This document shows positions 1 to 5,310 of a stretch of 5,709 nt of DNA, one piece after another (position 1 is the first letter of the stretch; each line of letters begins with the position of its first letter). The position numbers and the translations under genes are program-made. Source of the stretch: Gemmatimonadota bacterium (GTDB taxonomy: Bacteria; Gemmatimonadota; Gemmatimonadetes; Gemmatimonadales; GWC2-71-9); NCBI GenBank assembly GCA_022573095.1, contig JACZUR010000154.1, forward strand, positions 1 through 5,709, written 5' to 3'. The notes under the pieces were generated by a model, which had not been told where the DNA came from, made no database searches, and saw only the letters and a program-made list of their open reading frames with translations.

Positions 1-795
1 GACAAGAGAACCAACGGGTCGGTTATCAACGACAAGCAGGTTTCCGGGGAACAGCTACTGTCCCGCGGCGACGTAATCAAGATCGGTGATGAAGAATTCC
101 GGTTTTATGCCGACAAGTTAGCGGAGTCCGCTTCGCCAAGTCCTGGTCCGGCCCAGCCGCCCATGGTAGAGGTTCCGCCGCCCGTCAGCGACACGCCCCC
201 CGAAGGGGCTGAGGACCAACTGAGGGACACACTACACGGCGTTACGCCTGAGGACATCGCGGAGCTGGTTGATCGGCCCGAGCCGCCGGTCGCACCACCG
301 GCTTTCGAGCCCGCTACGCCGCCGTCCATGCCTCCGGCTCCCGAAATTCCGCCGCCGGCCGCCGCGCAACCGCCGACCTCGGCTCCGCCGCCAGAGCCAG
401 CCAAGCCGGAGGTGCTGGCGAACCTGTTTATTAGGAGCGGTGAGCTGCAGGGTCAGCGATTGCCGATTCGGGTGCCGGTCGTCAATATCGGACGGGCCGA
501 GTACAACGACCTCGTGATTCCGGATGCCAGCGTCTCCACCGTTCACGCCAAGATTCAAAGGAGGGAGGGAATCTGGATCTTGATGGACCTGGATTCGACC
601 AATGGGTCGTTCGTTGACGGGGAACGCGTTGTCGATGAGGTTCCCCTGGCGCCGGCCGCTGTGCTCCGGTTCGGAGAGGTTAAGGCGTTTTTCGAGCCTC
701 GTGACGATTCTGCGGATATAGATGAAGGAAAATCGACAAAGGTGATGGGCGCGATCCAAATTCCTCCGCAGACGCCTCCGACTGACGATGCCTGA
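1..795 (+). CDS. Tandem FHA-domain protein, 5'-truncated by window edge
   Basis: This is the C-terminal 264 residues of a phosphothreonine-recognition protein; the frame is open to base 1, so the true start lies outside the window. Residues 1-36 are the second half of a first FHA domain, with the T-N-G-S turn at residues 4-7. Residues about 40-135 are a Pro/Ala/Glu-rich linker. Residues about 140-232 are a complete second FHA domain: N-I-G-R ending at 165, the V-S-T-V-H segment (Ser179, His182), and D-S-T-N-G-S near 198-203. A short acidic tail follows, containing S-T-K-V-M. The ATG at 163 falls in the linker and is only an internal Met. FHA domains bind pThr peptides; the adjacent PP2C phosphatase suggests a Ser/Thr kinase circuit. 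The second FHA has Thr where many family members have Arg in the V-S-R-x-H-A motif. The partner proteins are unknown. The protein is probably cytosolic, since no membrane segment is visible. Confidence 0.93.
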   Translation, partial: DKRTNGSVINDKQVSGEQLLSRGDVIKIGDEEFRFYADKLAESASPSPGPAQPPMVEVPPPVSDTPPEGAEDQLRDTLHGVTPEDIAELVDRPEPPVAPPAFEPATPPSMPPAPEIPPPAAAQPPTSAPPPEPAKPEVLANLFIRSGELQGQRLPIRVPVVNIGRAEYNDLVIPDASVSTVHAKIQRREGIWILMDLDSTNGSFVDGERVVDEVPLAPAAVLRFGEVKAFFEPRDDSADIDEGKSTKVMGAIQIPPQTPPTDDA

Positions 796-889
796 GAACG
801 TGGCCTATCACCGCCTTCAAGGAGTATCAGGAACTCTCATGACCCGTCCAGGCTGGAAGTCTCGCCCAGGGGTCCAGCCCCTGCGCTAA
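788..889 (+). CDS. Candidate small ORF (33 aa) bridging FHA and PP2C genes
   Basis: An uninterrupted 33-codon frame starts with an ATG at 788-790 that overlaps the end of the FHA gene by 8 nt, and it stops with TAA at 887-889, 4 nt before the phosphatase GTG. A second in-frame ATG at 839 is preceded by AGGAA (829-833) at 5-nt spacing, so a 16-codon version may be what is translated. The peptide starts MPENVAYHRL and ends in a basic R-P-G-W-K-S-R-P-G stretch. I recognise no domain. It could be a leader peptide coupling phosphatase translation to the upstream gene, a small protein, or chance: 33 codons without a stop is not rare at this GC content. A displaced true N-terminus of the phosphatase caused by a one-base frame error is another possibility. 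Confidence 0.3.
   Translation: MPENVAYHRLQGVSGTLMTRPGWKSRPGVQPLR
829..833 (+). promoter_or_regulatory. Ribosome binding site for the ATG at 839
   Basis: AGGAA lies 5 nt before the ATG at 839, with an AAGGAG further upstream at 819-824. This is the only convincing Shine-Dalgarno between the FHA and PP2C genes, and it points to the small frame rather than to the phosphatase GTG at 894. Confidence 0.4.
867..883 (+). promoter_or_regulatory. Small hairpin upstream of the PP2C start
   Basis: CAGGGG (867-872) and CCCCTG (878-883) can form a perfect 6-bp, GC-rich stem with a 5-nt loop. It lies inside the small frame and ends 10 nt before the phosphatase GTG. No T-run follows, so it does not look like a terminator. 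It could slow initiation at the GTG until a ribosome on the small frame opens it; this is inference only. Confidence 0.3.
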
Positions 890-893
890 CGCC

Positions 894-1655
894 GTGCAAA
901 CCAATGTCGTTGCCGCCGGCCGCACCGATGTAGGGGTCGTTCGTTCGGATAACGAAGACAACTACCTGATGGTGCCTGATGACGGTGTTTACATCGTGGC
1001 GGACGGGATGGGTGGGCACGCTGCGGGGGAGATCGCCAGCGAGATGGCTGTCCGTATCATCGCGCGGGAGTTACGTGACATACCGCGTGAAGACGAGAAG
1101 GTTGCCGCCGAAAAGATGCGCGACGCCATTCGACATGCGAACCAGCAGATTTTCCAGAGGACAATTGAAGAACAGGACAAACGCGGAATGGGCACGACCG
1201 CAACCGTGATGCTCATCCTGGATTCCAGATATCTCATAGGTCATGTCGGCGACAGTCGCGCATACATGCTTCGTGAAAATCAATTCGTACAGCTCACGAA
1301 AGATCATTCCTACGTTCAGGAACAGGTTGATGCCGGTTACCTTACTCCCGAACAGGCACGCGTACATCCCTATAGCAACGTGATCACTCGTTGCGTCGGT
1401 GCTAACGACGATGTGATGCCCGATGTATATGCGGGAGTCATGCATAAGGACGATCTCTACCTACTGGCTTCCGATGGTCTCACCGGGATGCTTGAGGATC
1501 ATGAGCTTCAGGAGATACTTCAGAACGGTTCTGATCTTGAGACTTCCGTCGGGCAAATGATAGAAAAAGCTAACGGCCGCGGTGGTTTGGATAACATCAC
1601 GGTCGTCGTAGTTCGTGTTACGGAAGCGGCGCCGGCAGCTCCACCAGCCCAGTAG
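894..1655 (+). CDS. PP2C-family Ser/Thr protein phosphatase
   Basis: This is a 253-residue metal-dependent phosphatase that removes phosphate from Ser/Thr on proteins, presumably reversing a Hanks-type kinase. All PP2C motifs are seen in order: D-V-G-V-V-R-S-D-N-E-D-N-Y (residues 12-24), D-G-M-G-G-H (37-42), G-T-T-A-T (100-104), H-V-G-D-S-R-A-Y (117-124), L-T-K-D-H-S (134-139), S-D-G-L (193-196) and G-G-L-D-N-I-T (230-236). Asp37, Asp194 and Asp233 are the expected metal ligands. The catalytic domain fills the chain apart from an Ala/Pro tail, with no transmembrane helix, so it is a soluble Stp/PrpC-type enzyme. GTG 894 is chosen because an in-frame stop sits at 840-842, no ATG, GTG or TTG lies between them, and the next ATG falls beyond the first motif. 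No Shine-Dalgarno precedes the GTG. It lies 98 nt after the FHA gene and is probably in its operon. Confidence 0.96.
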   Translation: MQTNVVAAGRTDVGVVRSDNEDNYLMVPDDGVYIVADGMGGHAAGEIASEMAVRIIARELRDIPREDEKVAAEKMRDAIRHANQQIFQRTIEEQDKRGMGTTATVMLILDSRYLIGHVGDSRAYMLRENQFVQLTKDHSYVQEQVDAGYLTPEQARVHPYSNVITRCVGANDDVMPDVYAGVMHKDDLYLLASDGLTGMLEDHELQEILQNGSDLETSVGQMIEKANGRGGLDNITVVVVRVTEAAPAAPPAQ

Positions 1656-1657
1656 TT

Positions 1658-2896
1658 TTAGTCGTTCCCTTCGATTCTTTCCAACAGCCAGTCCGGTTCG
1701 ATCGAGGTGTGCTTGGTTGTAAACACCCGCAGCCTCCTCGCGCTTGTGTGCAGTTGATCTGCCACAGTGTGTATTCCTATTCGTGGGTCGGGATTCGAGT
1801 CCGATAAGTACTCGAGGTTGCCGGACCGCGTGACGATGGGGAGGGAAACCGACAGCATGTCGGGCTTGGAGGGGAAGTCGATAAGCAATTCACCGTCCGC
1901 GAGCCCTACTTCCCGGGCGACCTCATTCTCGACTTCCTGTACTCGATCCGGGTCGCGTGCTATCCAATCGCCCACGCCGGCCAACGCATCAGCTCCGAGA
2001 TCGAGCACTCTCTTGAGCAGGCGGCGCTGCTTCAGTCTTGAGACAAGTGCGCTGTTCGGGAGCGACCCTAATCGCTCCATGAGAGTTTCATCCGTAGCAT
2101 TGCTGACCCAGTCCATCTCTAGCACGCCGCTCTGAAGGGCCTCTCTCGCGACCCGTTTGAACATTGCCGTTGCACTGCGAACCGCATGATGCCAGTAGAC
2201 GTTCCTGTACATCTGATATTTTGCGAACAGCAATGACTCCAGTGCGCTCAGCCCCTTCTCGTGAATCCCAACGGATAAGGTGCCGCCGTCAACGTCGACG
2301 ATGGTTATCGAATGAAGTAAGCGATCCACGTCCACCGTCCCGTACGGTACTCCGCACATCCGCGCATCGCGAGTTAGGTATTCTATCTTGTCTAGGTCAA
2401 GCGATCCGGAAATGAGTCCCTGAAGCGGACTCGAACTCTTGCCGCAGATGAGTTCACAGAGGCGAGACGAAGCATTTTCCACGCCAGTCGCTTCGACAAC
2501 CGCGTTTAATTCGGGTTGGGAGATCTGGCCGGCGGCGAGGTCCTCATGCGAGCGGAGACCCGCTTCTTCCAATGCATGGGAAAACGGGTAATGCCCAATA
2601 TCGTGAAGCAGTGCGGCGAGACGGATAAGAACAGTCTCAGATCGATCAATGCCGCTCAGGTCGTCACATTCTTCGAGGAGAGACAAGACTCGCCTTGCAA
2701 GGTGATAGGTTCCTAGGGCGTGCTCGAATCTAGTGTGCGTTGCACCGGGATATACGAGAAAAGCATGTCCCAGTTGGCGAATGAATCGGAGACGTTGAAA
2801 CGGTGGGGTGTCGAGCACTTCTAGCGCTTCGGCTTCCACGCGGATGTTGTTCCAGAGGGGATCTCTGATGACCTCGAATTCGCCTCTGGACTTCAT
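1658..2896 (-). CDS. HD-domain phosphohydrolase (SAMHD1/YwfO-like, probable dNTPase)
   Basis: This is a 412-residue member of the HD superfamily group that includes B. subtilis YwfO, E. faecalis EF1143 and animal SAMHD1. Characterised relatives hydrolyse dNTPs to deoxynucleosides and triphosphate; the substrate here is inferred. It opens with the typical I-R-D-P-L-W segment and D-T-P-P-F-Q-R-L-R (29-37). His59 lies in T-R-F-E-H-A-L-G, the HD pair is His98-Asp99 in L-L-H-D-I-G-H-Y-P-F-S-H, and the distal metal Asp is probably Asp169 in D-L-D-K-I-E-Y-L-T-R-D. His102 and His107 match the active-site histidines of SAMHD1. There is no SAM or membrane domain. The ATG is 4 nt after the pckA stop, and its only GAGG (2899-2902) overlaps that stop at short spacing, so translation is probably coupled to pckA. 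The 3' end faces the phosphatase stop 2 nt away. Family confidence is high, substrate confidence low. Confidence 0.92.
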   Translation of the reverse strand: MKSRGEFEVIRDPLWNNIRVEAEALEVLDTPPFQRLRFIRQLGHAFLVYPGATHTRFEHALGTYHLARRVLSLLEECDDLSGIDRSETVLIRLAALLHDIGHYPFSHALEEAGLRSHEDLAAGQISQPELNAVVEATGVENASSRLCELICGKSSSPLQGLISGSLDLDKIEYLTRDARMCGVPYGTVDVDRLLHSITIVDVDGGTLSVGIHEKGLSALESLLFAKYQMYRNVYWHHAVRSATAMFKRVAREALQSGVLEMDWVSNATDETLMERLGSLPNSALVSRLKQRRLLKRVLDLGADALAGVGDWIARDPDRVQEVENEVAREVGLADGELLIDFPSKPDMLSVSLPIVTRSGNLEYLSDSNPDPRIGIHTVADQLHTSARRLRVFTTKHTSIEPDWLLERIEGND

Positions 2897-2900
2897 TGCC

Positions 2901-4514
2901 TCAGCTTCGGGGGGCGGCGTTCCTTACGTCTTCAGATACATCGCTTTCGAACTGCGAAAAATTCTCCCGGAACATCTCGGCCAAGCGCGCGGCCTGATCG
3001 TCGTAGGCACTTCCATCGTCCCATGTGCTTCTCGGGTCCAGCACTTCACATGGGACGCCAGGGACACTCTTGGGGATTTCTAGTCCGAAGATAGCATGCC
3101 GTTCGGTAGGCACATCAGAAAGAGAGCCGTCGAGGGCGGCCGAGACGATCGCACGCGTATACCCAAGGTCCATTCGCTTGCCCGTGCCGAATGGTCCTCC
3201 CGTCCAACCCGTGTTGATGAGCCAGCAACGAACATTGCGTCTGCTGATCTTCTCACCCAGCATGTTCGCATAACGCGAAGGGTGGAGCGGTAGGAAGGGT
3301 GCTCCGAAACAGGCGCTGAACGTAGCCTGCGGCTCCGTCACGCCTCGCTCGGTGCCCGCGACTTTAGCGGTGTAACCGGAGAGGAAGTAGTACATGGTTT
3401 GCGCGGCGTCGAGCCTTGAGATGGGCGGCAAGATCCCGAATGCATCTGCGGTCAAGAAAATAATGTTCTGGGGGTGATCGCCGGTCCCCTCAGGAACGTG
3501 ATTTGGTATGAAGTGAATGGGGTAGGAAGCACGGGTATTTTCTGTTATCGAATCGTCGTCGAGATCTATTTCGCGAGTGCGGGGGTCGACAACGACGTTC
3601 TCCAGGATTGTGCCGAAGCGTCTTGTCGTAGCGTAGATCTCGGGTTCTCCGTCCTGAGACAGCCGGATCACCTTCGCATAGCAGCCACCCTCGAAATTGA
3701 ACACTCCGTCATCACTCCAGCCGTGTTCATCATCTCCGATCAGTAGCCGGGCCGGATCCGCCGAGAGAGTGGTCTTACCGGTTCCAGACAGACCGAAGAA
3801 GATCGCCGTGTCCCCATCAGGTCCGATGTTGGCGGAGCAGTGCATCGGCAGAACTCCCGCCTGCGGGTAGAGGTAGTTGAGGACGGTGAACATCGACTTC
3901 TTCATCTCACCCGCGTATCGGGTTCCACCGATGAGCGCGATGCGTTTCGTCAGATTCAGAACGATAAAGGTCGATGTGTTGGTTCCGTGATGTTCCGGGT
4001 CGGCCTGCATCTCGGGGGCGTGGAGGACGGTAAAGCCGGGTAGAAAGGAATCGAGTTCCACCGTTGTGGGGCGTAGGAACATGTTGTAGACGAAGTTCGC
4101 CTGCCACGCGTTGGTGGTGACAAAGCGTACCGACACCCTGTGTTTCTTATCTGCGCCGGCGTACACGTCGCGCACGAATAATTCTCTGCGGCTGAGATAC
4201 TCGATCACGTCAGCGTGAAGAGTTTCGAAGCTCTCCGGTGTTAGCTCCTGATTGCACTTCCCCCACCACACTTCGTCGGAAGTCACTTCGTCACGCACTA
4301 TAAACTTGTCGTTTGGCGAGCGCCCGGTGTGTGGTGCTGTGAGCGCGTTGAAGGGCCCGCCCACCACGATTTGTCCTTCACCGCGGCGCGCTGCGGCCTC
4401 GTAGAGCTCTGGCGGTTCAAGGTTGTAATGGACCGTCTTGCGCGTCGTGAGGCCGGGTACTATCTCGCTGCCGGTTTCTGCTACAAGATCCGCTGGTGCT
4501 GCTTTAGGTGTCAT
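2901..4514 (-). CDS. pckA: Phosphoenolpyruvate carboxykinase (ATP)
   Basis: It catalyses oxaloacetate + ATP to phosphoenolpyruvate + CO2 + ADP, the first committed step of gluconeogenesis, in the cytosol. At 537 residues it is full length (E. coli about 540). Visible signatures are R-S-P-N-D-K-F (65-71), G-G-T-R-Y-A-G-E-M-K-K with the metal-site lysines (196-206), P-M-H-C-S-A-N with His225, the P-loop G-L-S-G-T-G-K-T-T (241-249), the kinase-2 stretch L-I-G-D-D-E-H-G-W (258-266, Asp261/Asp262), E-N-T-R (325-328) and N-T-G-W-T-G-G (434-440). This P-loop and kinase-2 arrangement marks the ATP-using, not the GTP-using, family. The ATG at 4514 gives the expected N-terminal length; only a weak purine stretch (GAGACGG) precedes it. 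It has its own 148-bp upstream region with an operator-like inverted repeat, and leads straight into the HD gene. Nothing catalytic appears to be missing. Confidence 0.98.
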   Translation of the reverse strand: MTPKAAPADLVAETGSEIVPGLTTRKTVHYNLEPPELYEAAARRGEGQIVVGGPFNALTAPHTGRSPNDKFIVRDEVTSDEVWWGKCNQELTPESFETLHADVIEYLSRRELFVRDVYAGADKKHRVSVRFVTTNAWQANFVYNMFLRPTTVELDSFLPGFTVLHAPEMQADPEHHGTNTSTFIVLNLTKRIALIGGTRYAGEMKKSMFTVLNYLYPQAGVLPMHCSANIGPDGDTAIFFGLSGTGKTTLSADPARLLIGDDEHGWSDDGVFNFEGGCYAKVIRLSQDGEPEIYATTRRFGTILENVVVDPRTREIDLDDDSITENTRASYPIHFIPNHVPEGTGDHPQNIIFLTADAFGILPPISRLDAAQTMYYFLSGYTAKVAGTERGVTEPQATFSACFGAPFLPLHPSRYANMLGEKISRRNVRCWLINTGWTGGPFGTGKRMDLGYTRAIVSAALDGSLSDVPTERHAIFGLEIPKSVPGVPCEVLDPRSTWDDGSAYDDQAARLAEMFRENFSQFESDVSEDVRNAAPRS

Positions 4515-4662
4515 CCGTCTCTGATCTATCGTCGCTACTCCAAAATCTGCTCACGGCCGGGAAAATCACCGTGTCCCTCTGCCTTTTTGAGGGAACTGGT
4601 AAAGTAATATATCCCTCAACTGTTGCAGCTAGGGAGGGCTCCCCGGGTGGGCTCAGCCGGGA
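4515..4662 (-). promoter_or_regulatory. pckA upstream region
   Basis: This is the only intergenic stretch of size in the minus-strand block and probably holds the pckA-HD promoter. On the minus strand a TATATT (plus 4606-4611) matches the sigma-70 -10 consensus in 5 of 6 positions, but I find no good -35 hexamer at 15-18 nt. The -10 is framed by an inverted repeat. A weaker 5-bp repeat CACGG/CCGTG lies closer to the gene (4552-4556 and 4569-4573). No convincing rpiB terminator was found in it, so readthrough from rpiB remains possible. Confidence 0.4.
4587..4619. repeat. Perfect 8-bp inverted repeat, operator-like
   Basis: TTGAGGGA (4587-4594) and TCCCTCAA (4612-4619) are exact reverse complements separated by 17 nt of AT-rich sequence that contains the minus-strand TATATT. 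Arm centres are 25 nt apart, about two to two and a half helical turns. This fits a dimeric regulator site over the pckA promoter, or a hairpin in a longer transcript. There is no U-run after it on the minus strand, which argues against a terminator for rpiB. Confidence 0.5.
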
Positions 4663-5292
4663 TCAGGAGGTCGTGCGCTCTTGATCGAGCGCGTCGATCA
4701 TGGAGACTCTTCTTTGGTGCCTACCCCCGGCGAATTCGGTCGAGAGAAAAGTACGAACAATTTCTGCGGCGAGGTGTTTTCCGACCAGCGTTCCGCCCAG
4801 AGTTAACATGTTGGCGTCGTTATGTTCTCGGGCGTTGCCGGCAGTCGTGACATCGTAGCAGAGAGCGGCGCGCACACCGGCGATCTTGTTGCCCACCATC
4901 GAACTCCCGATCCCTGCGCCGTCAACCATGACGCCAAATCGTGCCGTTCCCTCCGCGATCCTTTCGGCTACTCGGGCGGCGAATACCGGGTAATCGACGG
5001 ATTCGTTGCTCTCACAACCGACGTCGTCAATGACAAAACCCAGTTTGCCAATAGTGTCTTTCAGGAATTCCTTCATCTCGAAGCCACCATGGTCGGACCC
5101 CACGGCGACACGAACTGGGTTGGGGGAGGGGGACCGCCCTCCACTTCCCGGCTCTTCTTTCCGAAGCGCGACACCCATTTTAGAAGCCAGATCCCGTGCG
5201 GCAGGCGTGACGATGACTCCTGACTCGACATCAATGCTCCGGCCCGTGGCGGCCGCAGAGCGAACGTCTGCCTCTGTAATTAGACGGCTCAT
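4663..5292 (-). CDS. rpiB: RpiB/LacA-family sugar-phosphate isomerase with N-terminal extension
   Basis: This 209-residue protein has two parts. Residues about 60-205 are the RpiB/LacA/LacB fold (aldose-ketose isomerisation of sugar phosphates, typically ribose-5-P to ribulose-5-P): G-S-D-H-G-G-F (65-71, Asp67/His68), D-Y-P (100-102), D-G-A-G-I-G-S (124-130), R-E-H-N-D-A-N (155-161, His157) and G-G-R-H-Q-R-R-V (189-196; Arg191 and Arg195 match the phosphate-binding arginines). Residues 1-42 are an extra module, L-I-T-E-A-D-V-R then V-T-P-A-A-R-D-L-A, followed by a Gly/Pro/Ser linker (46-59); it resembles the start of the cobalamin adenosyltransferase EutT. The usual catalytic Cys in the I-C-G-T-G-V-G loop of E. 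coli RpiB aligns with Asp124, and the following Thr with Ala126. The Glu of the mycobacterial G-N-G-E-Q type is also absent (Ser130). The ATG at 5292 has a strong AGAGGTGAG. The exact substrate is uncertain. Confidence 0.9.
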   Translation of the reverse strand: MSRLITEADVRSAAATGRSIDVESGVIVTPAARDLASKMGVALRKEEPGSGGRSPSPNPVRVAVGSDHGGFEMKEFLKDTIGKLGFVIDDVGCESNESVDYPVFAARVAERIAEGTARFGVMVDGAGIGSSMVGNKIAGVRAALCYDVTTAGNAREHNDANMLTLGGTLVGKHLAAEIVRTFLSTEFAGGRHQRRVSMIDALDQERTTS

Positions 5293-5301
5293 CGAAGAGC
5301 A

Positions 5302-5310
5302 CTCACCTCT
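5302..5310 (-). promoter_or_regulatory. rpiB ribosome binding site overlapping the protease stop
   Basis: The minus strand reads AGAGGTGAG, then 9 nt to the rpiB ATG (5292-5290). The TGA inside this motif (5305-5303) is the stop codon of the upstream protease. It is the strongest Shine-Dalgarno in the window, supports the chosen rpiB start, and suggests that terminating protease ribosomes pass directly to rpiB. Confidence 0.75.

Noticed and set aside
232..759. Long open frame antisense to the FHA gene
   Set aside because: It is arginine-rich low-complexity sequence from the complement of the Pro/Ala linker, has no recognisable domain, and lies opposite a well-supported gene.
163..795. FHA gene starting at the ATG at 163
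   Set aside because: The frame is open to base 1 and the residues before it are clearly the second half of another FHA domain; the Met lies in the proline-rich linker.
1071..1445. 124-codon minus-strand frame inside the phosphatase gene
   Set aside because: It is opposite a full set of conserved PP2C motifs and has no domain of its own.
4552..4573. CACGG/CCGTG repeat as a second pckA operator
   Set aside because: Only 5 bp per arm with GC-rich content; likely chance, so it is only noted within the upstream region.
4636..4658. Possible rpiB terminator: GC-rich hairpin with a GGGCTC direct repeat
   Set aside because: The arms pair only imperfectly (GGCT/AGCC outer, CCC/GGG inner, unequal bulges) and no T-run follows on the minus strand.
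4822..5223. 133-codon plus-strand open frame over rpiB
   Set aside because: It lies entirely opposite rpiB, which has strong motif support, and its translation shows no family features or ribosome binding site.
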